From contig MU602875.1 of NCBI GenBank assembly GCA_025201865.1, positions 27,460 through 38,261 on the forward strand: a stretch of DNA of 10,802 bases. The letters run 5' to 3'. The DNA is from Ramicandelaber brevisporus. Lineage: Eukaryota > Kickxellomycota > Ramicandelaberales > Ramicandelaberaceae. The stretch's first letter is position 1; each line of letters begins with the position of its first letter. The position numbers were made by a program, and so were the translations under genes. The notes below the pieces were generated by a model. That model did no database searches, was not told the origin of the DNA, and worked only from the letters and a program-made list of their open reading frames with translations. Positions 1 through 7,141 of the stretch are shown in pieces.

Positions 1-567
1 TATAATTACACTCTTACTTTCTTTTTAAATATCCTGATTCGAACGCATTCGATTCATGTGCAGTGTATATCTTTTAATGGCCAACTCGATCCAATCTCTC
101 AGAACTGGAGCGCTTGTGTATGCTGAGAGTTAAGTTGTAATGCTAATCAGCCTGCAAATCATTAGTAGACTACGAAGTGAGCAGTTGAAAATCAGAAGTC
201 GAATTAATCAAACAGATGGTTAGCTTACACACACAGCTCTCTAACCGGCTGGTCATAATACTGTTTCTTTGTCACACTGTTAGCATTTTAAACTGCAAGT
301 CTCTGTTATGTTTAGGGCTCTGGTTGCAGCCGGAGTGGTGCAATCCTCTGCTATATCTACTACCACTGCTTCCCTTTCAGTATAAATATCTGTGTTACAT
401 CTTGACACTCGCTTTATTAGTTTTGAAGGCATACTATCATTATTCCTGGTATACTCAGAGTCCTGTTATCAAAACGCACAGCAGAATCCTATTCAGTCAC
501 GAATGGTGTTGTATCGATCTAATCAAGAGCATGACATTAAAGAGAAAAAATTGTTAAACTAGATTTT
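1..567. other. AT-rich region without a firm gene
   Basis: This stretch is AT-rich and lies beyond the 3' end of the J-like gene. The only notable frame runs on the + strand from an ATG at 216 to 557 (113 codons). It has three hydrophobic stretches (around residues 12-36, 46-53 and 58-69) but no recognisable domain or codon bias. It would end 10 bases from the stop of the convergent J-like gene. I see nothing that makes it a real gene and leave it unannotated. Confidence 0.4.
413..418 (-). terminator. candidate poly(A) signal AATAAA of the J-like gene
   Basis: TTTATT on the + strand reads AATAAA on the - strand. It lies about 150 bases past the stop codon at 568-570, a reasonable distance for a 3' untranslated region. 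It is the canonical eukaryotic poly(A) hexamer, but chance occurrence in AT-rich DNA is quite possible. Confidence 0.35.
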
Positions 568-1737
568 TTAAGCAGTACTCTGTTGAGCATAGCCGGCGTA
601 AGACCAATGGCGCTTGGTTAGATACATGACCACTCTTACAAACGCTAAGCATCCCAAGTAAGCTCCAATGTACACCACCACAAACCATCCAGGTTGGACA
701 CTGGCGAATACTACGGATATAAAGGAAACGATAGCCGCGAACCAGAATTCAGTGAGCTCAAGCGCATTGCAACGAGCCGTAAACACCACACTGTCGATCA
801 ATTCAAACAACTTCCCACGACTTTCAACGCTGAGATTGGGAAGGTCAACGTTCACGCGCGATGCGACCGTGTGGAAGAAGATGCCCAGGTGCGGAACGTT
901 GTAGCCACCGTTGTGAACAAATGAGGTGATTGAAGTACCGAATTCAACGAAGCATGTAATGACTATAGGTAGATATATGTACTTGTAATAGCGCGAGGTG
1001 TAATCAGCATCGGTAGGATCTGTAGAATCCAATATAAGATAGACGAGGCTGTAGAAAACGATCAAAATGGCTTGAGCTGACTCGCTGAATACCAAATAAC
1101 TACCATACAGACGGACAAGGTGCTCACGAGATGAATCAATCGCGCTAACGAGCTGAGAATCAGCGTGTTTGATCTCGCCGGTCGACGAAAGATACAGATA
1201 TCGCACCATGTTTCGAATCGTGATGAAAATGGACATTCCGCAGAAAATAAATGTTGGAGTTAGATCCATCATAATGGTACGACCAGGTACATTATAATAA
1301 GCTAGCAGCCCAGCAAACGCGATGCTGAACAGAAGAATCGCCAAAATAAAGAGACCAAGCTGTTTCAAACCTCCCTTGAAGGAATATGATGGGTGCTCAA
1401 TTGCAGCATGGCTAGTGATGTCAAGCAATCTAAACATATCATCTCCAAACTTGTCGTAGACTGCACGAGACTTGGCATCGTAGAGAGTGCTGAACGCAGC
1501 TAGGATAGTTGTACTCTTGTTGAGCATATCATCCTTGATGATCTTGTCAGTTGGCTCGGCCGTTGTGGGCGACGGTTCGTATCCACAAAGTCGATAGAAG
1601 GCGTGAGCAGCCGCCTCCAGAACTTCGTCTTGTGATGCGTGTTGAGGTACATCGAGGTCACGATAGAATGCCTTGTTGTCAGCAGGCAGCAGCGGCACCT
1701 CAACTGTCTCGACAGTAACAGCTGTTGTATCGGTCAT
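568..1737 (-). CDS. polytopic membrane protein with a degenerate J-like domain (no HPD)
   Basis: A 389-residue protein. Residues about 22-100 resemble a J domain: AFYRDLDVP at the start of helix I, a helix II ending in AFYRL, and a helix III with LYDAKSRAVYDKFGDD, typical of DnaJ-family ends. The HPD tripeptide needed to stimulate Hsp70 is absent; the equivalent place reads GYEPS (52-56) followed by a Thr/Pro-rich loop. After the domain come about five or six hydrophobic segments (near 127-147, 159-174, 222-237, 253-272, 330-347 and 350-373), so the protein is probably in an internal membrane with the J-like part at the cytosolic N-terminus. The start is the ATG at 1735-1737 in the context CAAAAATGA. 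The frame stays open for 65 more codons upstream, but there only a GTG could start it, and that part is the pyrimidine-rich leader. Codon use is much less GC-biased than in the CAP- and LITAF-like genes. Precise family unknown; a co-chaperone role is doubtful without HPD. Confidence 0.85.
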   Translation of the reverse strand: MTDTTAVTVETVEVPLLPADNKAFYRDLDVPQHASQDEVLEAAAHAFYRLCGYEPSPTTAEPTDKIIKDDMLNKSTTILAAFSTLYDAKSRAVYDKFGDDMFRLLDITSHAAIEHPSYSFKGGLKQLGLFILAILLFSIAFAGLLAYYNVPGRTIMMDLTPTFIFCGMSIFITIRNMVRYLYLSSTGEIKHADSQLVSAIDSSREHLVRLYGSYLVFSESAQAILIVFYSLVYLILDSTDPTDADYTSRYYKYIYLPIVITCFVEFGTSITSFVHNGGYNVPHLGIFFHTVASRVNVDLPNLSVESRGKLFELIDSVVFTARCNALELTEFWFAAIVSFISVVFASVQPGWFVVVYIGAYLGCLAFVRVVMYLTKRHWSYAGYAQQSTA

Positions 1738-1889
1738 TTTTGATAGAAAAGTGATGATTCGTTGCGAGAGGTCGAGGGAGAAGAGAAGAAGAGAAGAGAA
1801 GAAGGAAAGAAGATACACACGAGACGGAAAGAAGGACGAAGTTTCTGAATAGACAAAGGCGGACTTGGAAGGGAAATGTTGGGTAGCAT
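1734..1889 (-). promoter_or_regulatory. leader of the J-like gene with an upstream ORF overlapping its start
   Basis: The sense strand just upstream of the J-like start is rich in C and T (a CTTCTCTTCT-type run at about 1776-1815). The only ATG in it, at 1887-1889, opens a 51-codon frame. Its TGA stop (1734-1736) overlaps the main start in an ATGA arrangement. A weak AT-rich element, AAATAAAACG on the - strand near 1931-1941, could be a TATA-type element placing the transcript start just upstream of this ATG. If so, the upstream frame would be in the mRNA and could reduce or couple translation. This is inference from layout; the transcript start is unknown. Confidence 0.35.
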
Positions 1890-2407
1890 TTGTCACACAA
1901 GCTGAGTCTTGATTTGTCCAAAAACAAGCCACGTTTTATTTGCACGAGGAATGCACAGAATACAGTGCGAGAACTGCTCTACAACTTTCTCTATTCTCAC
2001 TTTGACAATGATACCCGTGCTCAAGCTTTGCTGAATGTTGTGGTTTGCTCTCCTCGAGCTTTGCTTCGACACTGAAGTGATAGGTGACGGGGCTGCTAAT
2101 CACACTCACGGTAGAAGTTGCACTGCAGTATTAATGATTCAACTGAGATTACTAAGGACATGCTACAATCCGGACCACAGGGAAGTGGCAGGTTAAAAGT
2201 ATTAATATTGTGATGGTTGAGACACTGCCGTTGGTTCCGACTAATGGATATCGTCTTCACTACCATAATCACTCAGCACTAACTCACCGGTCCCATCGAG
2301 TCAATGCATGTTGTCAGCAAACAAATCAAACAGCACCTCACTCATCCATGTACTGTATATTCAGCAACAAGCAAGCACATTCATCGTCACCGGCAGCCAC
2401 GTGGTAG

Positions 2408-2656
2408 CTGCACACTCTGCGTCCAAACGTGTATCGCGAATCTGCTGAATATCTCAACTATCCCGCATTGGCCGCCAAGCTCTATGCAGCCAGTATTCTC
2501 GGTGCGGATGAAGGTGGCGCTGTCCAGCGGACGGAGAGTGGCCGCGAGCGTCTGTCTGGCATCTGTCTGGCATCTGTCTCACATCTGTCTGGCATGCGAT
2601 GCGACGCGCGGCTGGTCTGCTCGCTGCTCCGTGCAGTCGAGTTGGAGCGAGACTGA
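2408..2656 (+). other. unassigned open frame, possible exon or gene relic
   Basis: After an in-frame TAG at 2405-2407 the frame is open to TGA at 2654-2656. Its first 48 codons translate to a protein-like mix of residues (RPNVYRESAEYLNYPALAA, then KLYAASILGADEGG). The later part crosses an 11-bp tandem repeat, whose unit length is not a multiple of three, and looks less protein-like. There is no ATG at its start. It could be a terminal exon spliced at the AG at 2406-2407, a decayed gene, or chance. No family is recognised. Confidence 0.2.
2551..2594 (+). repeat. 11-bp tandem repeat, four units
   Basis: Units of TCTGTCTGGCA at 2551, 2562 and 2584, and a variant TCTGTCTCACA at 2573. The repeat lies inside the unassigned open frame. 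Confidence 0.85.
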
Positions 2657-2910
2657 GATAAGTATGGTTCGTTTAATTAATACGGCCTGACGCCAGGCAA
2701 CGGCTGGTTGGGATTAGGATTGCGAGTGCGATTGTGATTAGGATTAGGTGAAAGGGAAGGGAAGGAGGACATAGAGAGAGGGAAAGGAAGAGGAGGGGAA
2801 GAGGACATGGAGGAACGAAGGAAGAGACCAGGCGTGGAAGGACGAAGGAAGCAGCGAGCAGTGTAACTGTGCGTGGAATGGAGGTGGAATGGAGGTGGAG
2901 ATGTGGAGGG

Positions 2911-2945
2911 ATGGTGGGTGGTGGATGGTGGATGGTGGATGGTGG
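2911..2945 (+). repeat. 7-bp tandem repeat, five units
   Basis: Units ATGGTGG with one GTGGTGG variant. Just before it, a GGAATGGAGGTG-type 12-bp unit is repeated (about 2876-2900). The block is non-coding and G-rich on the + strand. Confidence 0.85.
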
Positions 2946-3200
2946 CGAGTGGAGTGTGCGTCGAGCACGGAGGGGAGCCGGGAAATCGACATGAGCGAAA
3001 CTGAGAGACAGCGGGCAGAGCAGAGAGAGAGGTGGAATATCATTAATAGTTGTGGGTGTTGTGGGTGATATGCGTGGTATGCGTGTTATGGGCGAGCACT
3101 ACAGTAGGTCAATGCTGCGAGCTCTGTGTGAATATGTGTGAATATGTGTGAAGAGGCGGACAGCTGGACAGCTGGATAGGCGGGCTGCAGGCTCTTTCGC

Positions 3201-3935
3201 TCACATCTTGCCGATCGACCGAACCGTGTGCACTGCGGCGGGGACAGGCGACACTGCCAGCGGCTTTGCGGCGACGCTGCCGAGGCTCTGCATGATGTCG
3301 CCACGGCCGCCTGCCGGACCAGCACTGCACACCGGCACGGACAGCGACTCGGCCATTCTGTGGTCCGTCACCTGGAACAGGTCGGCCGTGTAGTACGGAA
3401 TGCCGCCGGCGCCGACCACCATTGCGGCCGAGCACGCGTTTGCATGCTTCGACAGCAGCAGCGCGCGATGCACCGCCTCTTCGGTCCACGCTCGGACCAT
3501 GTGGTCGCTGCTCTGCCACTGCGGCGAGCCGCCGGCAACCTGCGCTGCAAACATGGTGCCCATTCCGCCGGTGCTGCTGCCGCTGCTGCTGCTGCTGCTG
3601 CTGCTGCTGCCGAGTGCGGCTGGCTGGCCGTTGCCGCCGATGCTGTTGCTTGGCGTGATGCTGCTGCCGCCGCACGACCGGTTGACGAGCGCGCCGCTGT
3701 TGGCGACGTAGTGGCCCTGCCGGCCGGACGTGGCCTCCATCTGCGAGTTCATGGCGGAGACCGAGTCGGCGCACGCCAGATACCGGAGGACCGGCAGACC
3801 CTGGCTGGCGCGGAAGTTGTTGATGCGACAGCACATGTCGGACGACGAGAACGCAACCGCCGCAGCCGGCGCTGGAGCGAACGATGCGGCAAGCAGCGCC
3901 AGTGCGGCGAGACTGATGCAGCTGGGCCTGGTCAT
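3201..3935 (-). CDS. secreted CAP/SCP-domain-like protein
   Basis: A 244-residue protein. It starts with a signal peptide: a short TRPS N-region, then a hydrophobic Ala/Leu core to about residue 28. The mature part opens like CAP (cysteine-rich secretory, antigen 5, PR-1) proteins: INNFRASQGLPVLRYLACAD at 38-57 matches the first helix, where family members have N-x-x-R-x-x-x-G-L-P-x-L, followed by a GHY at 74-76. Later, MVRAWTEEAVHRALL (146-160) matches the W...E...H-R-x-x-L helix, and VVGAGGIPYYTADLF (173-187) matches the final strand. H75 and H156 are candidates for the two conserved histidines. The usual GEN motif is not seen; the place reads AAQVAGG. Between the halves is a Gly/Ser/Asn linker with nine serines in a row (110-118), all AGC. 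In fungi and animals such proteins act outside the cell, some binding sterols or lipids. Codons are strongly GC-ending. The start is the only ATG on this strand for over 1.2 kb upstream. The CAP assignment is by motif order, not by search. Confidence 0.75.
   Translation of the reverse strand: MTRPSCISLAALALLAASFAPAPAAAVAFSSSDMCCRINNFRASQGLPVLRYLACADSVSAMNSQMEATSGRQGHYVANSGALVNRSCGGSSITPSNSIGGNGQPAALGSSSSSSSSSGSSTGGMGTMFAAQVAGGSPQWQSSDHMVRAWTEEAVHRALLLSKHANACSAAMVVGAGGIPYYTADLFQVTDHRMAESLSVPVCSAGPAGGRGDIMQSLGSVAAKPLAVSPVPAAVHTVRSIGKM
3572..3598 (+). repeat. GCT/AGC triplet run inside the CAP-like gene
   Basis: Nine GCT triplets in a row on the + strand, read as nine AGC (Ser) codons in the minus-strand gene. 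This is a slippage-prone triplet of the CAG/CTG class. Confidence 0.9.
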
Positions 3936-4272
3936 GATGTGGTGTGGTGTGTCGTGTTGGATGCTGGTTGGACTGCGAGCTGAGCGCTGCTTTTGTGTAT
4001 TGGTGGCGTGTAGATATTGGTGCTGGTGTGCTTATGTAGATGTTGGTGTCTGTGTGATAGTGTGATAGTGTGCTGTTGTGCTGGTGTGTGGATATTGGTG
4101 CCAGTGTGTAAGTATTGGTGTTGAATCTGCTGTCGAAGCTGCACTGCAACGGGCGAGGGAAGGAGGGAGGAACAAAGGCGAGCGACTTCGCTGGCTAACT
4201 GGCTGGCTGACTGGCTGGTTGAGGGGATGGATAGATAGAAGGTTGGTTGGAAGGTTGGTTGGTAGGTTAGTT

Positions 4273-4298
4273 GGATGGATGGATGGATGGATGGATGG
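4273..4298 (+). repeat. (GGAT)6 microsatellite
   Basis: Six GGAT units plus GG, set in a wider field of TTGG/GGAT/GGTAGG words (about 4190-4345). Confidence 0.9.
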
Positions 4299-5069
4299 TA
4301 GATTGGATGGATAGTTGGAGGGTAGGTTGGTTGGTAGGCTGGATAGTTAGATAGATGTTGCGAGGTGGAAGCGGAGCAAAGAGTGGCAGAAGAGCCAGTT
4401 GGGGTTTCTGAGCGAGTGAATGAGTGAATGAGCAGTTGAGTGGGTGAATAAAAAGAGGAGACTAAAGCAATAGCAGTGCTGTATTGCGCGGCGCTGTTGT
4501 CGCGACGATGCTGCAGCGAGCACGTTTCGATGCGGTCAGTCTGCTGGCACGGGAGGCACGAGAGGCACGGAGGCACGAGAGACGCGAGAGACGCGAGAGA
4601 CGCGGCGAGTTTCTCCCCACAAATCTGTCAGCTGTGAATGGCCGAGGGGAGCGATCAGCAGGGACAGGGTGTGGCAGCCGCGACGGAGCAGGAGTGAACG
4701 GGCGAGTGGGCGAGCGAGTAAATGAGTGAGCAAGTGAGTAATTGAGCGAGTAAATGAACGAGTGAGCGGGTGAGTGCACGGCGCGCGGAGGACAGGGGCT
4801 GGCGAAGATAGATTGCCTGGATTGGATTGAACTGAATAGAACTGAGCTGAATAGAACAGCTGAATTGAGTTGGACTGGATTGAGTGGGATTGAGTTGAAT
4901 TGCGCAGGCAGGCAGGAGGAGGCCGAGGAGGAGAGACACGCCGAGAGACACGCGGAGAGCGGTATATTGATTAAATGGAGACGGCACGGCAGGAGGAGAC
5001 GCGATTTTCGGACGAGCAGGATCCACCAGCAGAAGGGCTGTGTTTGCGGCGGGAAGGCGAGCCGTGGGC

Positions 5070-5075
5070 TTTATA
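5070..5075 (-). promoter_or_regulatory. candidate TATA box for the CAP-like gene
   Basis: TTTATA on the + strand reads TATAAA on the minus strand (GTATAAAG in context) in otherwise GC-rich DNA. A start about 30 bases downstream, near 5040, would yield a leader of roughly 1.1 kb whose first ATG is the CAP-like start. The ATG-free zone begins just upstream of this element. Confidence 0.4.
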
Positions 5076-5120
5076 CTGCGTGTCTGGCGGGGGAGATGGA
5101 GAGAGATGGAGAGAGATGGA

Positions 5121-5133
5121 GCGCGCGCGCGCG
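5121..5133. repeat. alternating GC run
   Basis: A 13-base GCGCGCGCGCGCG run following three GAGATGGAGA-type units (5096-5120). Such alternating purine-pyrimidine runs can adopt Z-DNA. It lies about 50 bases upstream of the candidate TATA box (5070-5075). Confidence 0.7.
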
Positions 5134-5153
5134 TATCGTTGGGGGAGAGGTGG

Positions 5154-6603
5154 CATTGAGCGTGGCATTGAGCGTGGTTTGGAGTGGCATTGGCGCTGGT
5201 AGTGTTTGCCGGCAGTGTTTGCCGGTCGATTAGGTTGCTGCTGTCATCCATGTGAATCACGGTTGCACTGGCGGCGCAGGAGTGCAGTTGCGCGAGTGCA
5301 GTTGTGGTAGCATTGTGGCGGGAGTGTCGCTGCGCGAGTATTGTGGTGGTATTGTTGCGACGGTATTGTTGCGGTGGTAGTGCTGTTGCGAGAGTGCTGT
5401 TGCGGGAGATGGAAGTTGTTGGGATGTGAATGCTTACCAAGCTGGTTCTCATGACGCTGTCTGAATCACGGCGCTTTCGGTTTCGGCAGGCGGTGGATAT
5501 CGTGTGGAATGCTTCGTCGGGCTGTGGAGCAAAGAACAGGACAATATATCACATATCTCATCAGTCAGTCACACTCTGTGAAGGAGCTGCTGTTGAGCAC
5601 TGCTGCTGAGTACTACTACTAAGCGTTGTTGTTGAGCGTTGTTGCTGAGTACTACTGTTGAACGTTGTTGGCAGCTCACAGCCTGGCATTCGCTCAAACA
5701 GCCAGTGTTTTAGTCGTGGAATAGACACCTTCAGTGCAATCAATCTCAAACTCTGTCCGTTCCACAGCACAAAGATTGTGCAATGAGGAAGAACACTTGA
5801 TAGCCGCAATGAAAAGGACAGGTAATGATCAACAAATGAACGCTTGCTAGCTGTGGAATGAATGTGTGTCCGCTCCGTCTCGTTGATGCCGACATGCATT
5901 GCCGCCGTGCTTCCTTTTGAAATGTTGCATTCTTACTCCGAATATGTGTAGCAGATGTGCAACAGATGTGTGTTGATATCTGTATGTGTGTGTCACAGAT
6001 GCGTGTGTGAGTGTGTGTGAGTGTCTGTGAGTGTCTGTGAGTGTGGATATCTGCTGCAACGATCGAGTAGCTGACGGTAAAGCCACGGAATCAACCTTGT
6101 CATTCCAGATTGTCACTCTGGGCTGCCTTGTCCGCGACATGTGCACAGCTGTTCTGCATCATTAATCAGCGCGAGCTCGCTCATTGATTACAACTGCTCT
6201 GGCTGCTGCTGCTGTTGTTGCGTGTGCTGCGTGTGCCGCGCATGTGTACCACAGCGACTGTTGTGCGAACGACGCCGTTTGCAACATCAATGTGACAGCC
6301 ATCCCAGGTGCACATCTCATTCGCCATTTGAGTCAGCCACCTCGGGCCGGGGCATGTGTGCTGACAGCGAGCTCTGGCAAACATTGGCACGGCGGAGTGC
6401 GGCACACACTGCACACACTGCACACCGCGCGCTCTGTCGGCAAACAGCGTGCAGCACCAATTCGCAATCAGTCAGCCGGTCCCGTACAAATATATCTCGC
6501 CGAAGCTCGCAATCAGTCGACCGCGCATCTCTGCAAGCTCGCCGTATTTAGACCCTTGGCGCCAAGATTGCGGGAGCTTGGCACCGCGCCGCGATTTGTC
6601 GTT
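5154..6603. other. centre of the divergent intergenic region
   Basis: No gene is recognised here. It has repeats of several kinds: GGCATTGAGCGT twice (5152-5175), GTGTTTGCCGGCA (5199-5225), CAGTTG/GTATTGTTGCG words (5280-5410), GTTGTTGAGC/GAGTACTACT words (5585-5665) and TGTGAGTGTC units (6005-6045). The stretch about 5420-5950 is less repetitive. A minus frame at 5561-5899 and + frames at 6141-6551 and 6184-6939 have no domain or codon signature. The base-strand bias of the flanking leaders is weak here. Confidence 0.45.
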
Positions 6604-6609
6604 TATAAT
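6604..6609 (+). promoter_or_regulatory. candidate TATA box for the LITAF-like gene
   Basis: TATAAT in the context GTTTATAATGC, preceded by a weaker TATATC at about 6490. The last two upstream ATGs are at 6608 and 6625; the ATG-free leader starts at 6628, about 20-25 bases downstream of this element, where a transcript start would be expected. Confidence 0.35.
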
Positions 6610-6627
6610 GCAGCTGGCGGAGCAATG

Positions 6628-7141
6628 GCAGCCATCGGCGTCTCGCGCTGTCAGCAGATTCCGCCAAACCCAACACACCAGCTCAACACATCAGCTCAGC
6701 ACACCAGATCGATACATCAACGCATTACGTCAGCTCGCTTCACCAGATTGATACATCAACCTGCGACTTCCGCTCGATTCACATCAACTAGTCACACCGA
6801 CTCAATACAACAGCTCAAAATACCAGTTTGCTACACCAGCTCGATTCACACCAGCTTGCTACTTCCGCGTGATACAAGTCAACTCGATACATCAGCTCGA
6901 TACATCAGCTCGATACCACACCAGCTCACAGCACACTGACTCAATACACACCAGCTCGACACACGTCAACCCGCAACCTCCACTCACTACACACCAACTC
7001 ACTACACACCAACTCAATACACACCAACTCAATACACACCAACTCAATACACACCAACTCAATACACACCAGCTCGATACACACACCAGCTCAACTCAAT
7101 ACACACCAGCTCACAGCTCTAATCACACACTCAAAACAGCA
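6628..7141 (+). promoter_or_regulatory. ATG-free, G-poor repeat leader of the LITAF-like gene
   Basis: There is no ATG on the sense strand over 514 bases up to the start codon. The sequence is made of degenerate CACCAGCTCGATACATCAGCTC words (6665-6985), then a regular 15-bp array, then a short unique CACACACTCAAAACAGCA stretch before the ATG. G is scarce: two Gs in 7021-7080. The coding frame is open back through the array (repeated Thr-His-Gln-Leu-Asn), but the only in-frame start codon there is a GTG at 6869, so I read this as untranslated. Confidence 0.5.
6987..7076 (+). repeat. 15-bp tandem repeat, six units
   Basis: Units at 6987, 7002, 7017, 7032, 7047 and 7062. The consensus is ATACACACCAACTCA, the first two starting CT and the last ending AGCTCG. 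Degenerate relatives extend about 300 bases upstream and 45 bases downstream. Confidence 0.95.

Larger units (their letters stand above)
1738..3200. other. intergenic region between two tandem minus-strand genes
   Basis: This holds the promoter side of the J-like gene and the 3' side of the CAP-like gene. Composition changes near 2.4-2.7 kb from AT-rich to G/A-rich on the + strand. Contents include a CACGTG palindrome at 2399-2404, an unassigned + frame (2408-2656), tandem repeats of 11 bp (2551-2594) and 7 bp (2911-2945), a 10-bp AATATGTGTG repeat at 3131-3150, and a purine-rich block at 2750-2840. A 99-codon minus frame over 2744-3043 is explained by the stop-poor repeats and is not called. 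Confidence 0.5.
3936..5153 (-). promoter_or_regulatory. long ATG-free, G-poor leader upstream of the CAP-like gene
   Basis: Read on the minus (sense) strand, not one ATG occurs from 3936 to 5153; the next CAT on the + strand is at 5154-5156. The sense strand is very poor in G: 4261-4320 has no C on the + strand at all. It is made of short tandem motifs that change along the way: CA-rich CACCAATA/CACCAACA words (3990-4130), CCAA/ATCC words (4190-4345), CACTCATT words (4410-4470 and 4700-4775), CGTCTCTCG units (4565-4605) and CAATTCAACT words (4815-4905). A TATAAA lies near the far end. I infer a transcribed 5' leader of about 1.1 kb or a remnant of one. Minus-strand frames through it stay open because the repeats lack stops and look non-protein-like. 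Confidence 0.5.

Noticed and set aside
34-45. tRNA B-box-like GTTCGAATC on the minus strand
   Set aside because: The flanking bases do not form a T stem, and no matching A box or acceptor stem is present. No tRNA was found elsewhere.
117-149. Intron-like GTATGC...TGCTAATCAG
   Set aside because: It has the look of a yeast-type donor and branch site but is only 33 bases long, with no coding sequence on either side.
1738-1932. 65-codon N-terminal extension of the J-like protein
   Set aside because: It lacks an ATG (GTG only) and consists of the pyrimidine-rich leader. The ATG at 1737 has a better context and starts a protein-like segment.
2711-2748. Telomere-like GGATTAGGATT words
   Set aside because: Only two short GATTAG clusters separated by unrelated sequence. 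This is too short and irregular for an interstitial telomere, and the local DNA is full of other simple repeats.
3228-3983. Plus-strand frame of 251 codons
   Set aside because: It is the antisense shadow of the CAP-like gene, Ala/Arg-rich with an Ala run from the GCT triplets.
3109-4149. Minus-strand frame of 346 codons overlapping the CAP-like gene
   Set aside because: It is rich in Gln, Arg and His, runs across the leader repeats and has no domain. The overlapping 3201-3935 frame has the signal peptide, the CAP motifs and the codon bias.
4655-5452. Minus-strand frame of 265 codons beginning with an ATG
   Set aside because: It is low-complexity Ser, Thr, Leu, His and Pro that follows the stop-free tandem repeats, with no domain or G/C-ending codon pattern. 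It would also have to be translated from the leader region.
5561-5899. Minus-strand frame of 112 codons
   Set aside because: It has an ATG but no recognised motif; its end runs into a GTTGTTGAG repeat giving Ser/Thr/Gln text, and its codon use is unlike the real genes.
6184-6939. Plus-strand frame of 251 codons before the LITAF-like gene
   Set aside because: It starts only at a TTG, and the upstream ATG in frame at 6139 meets a stop at 6163. The second half is repeat translation.
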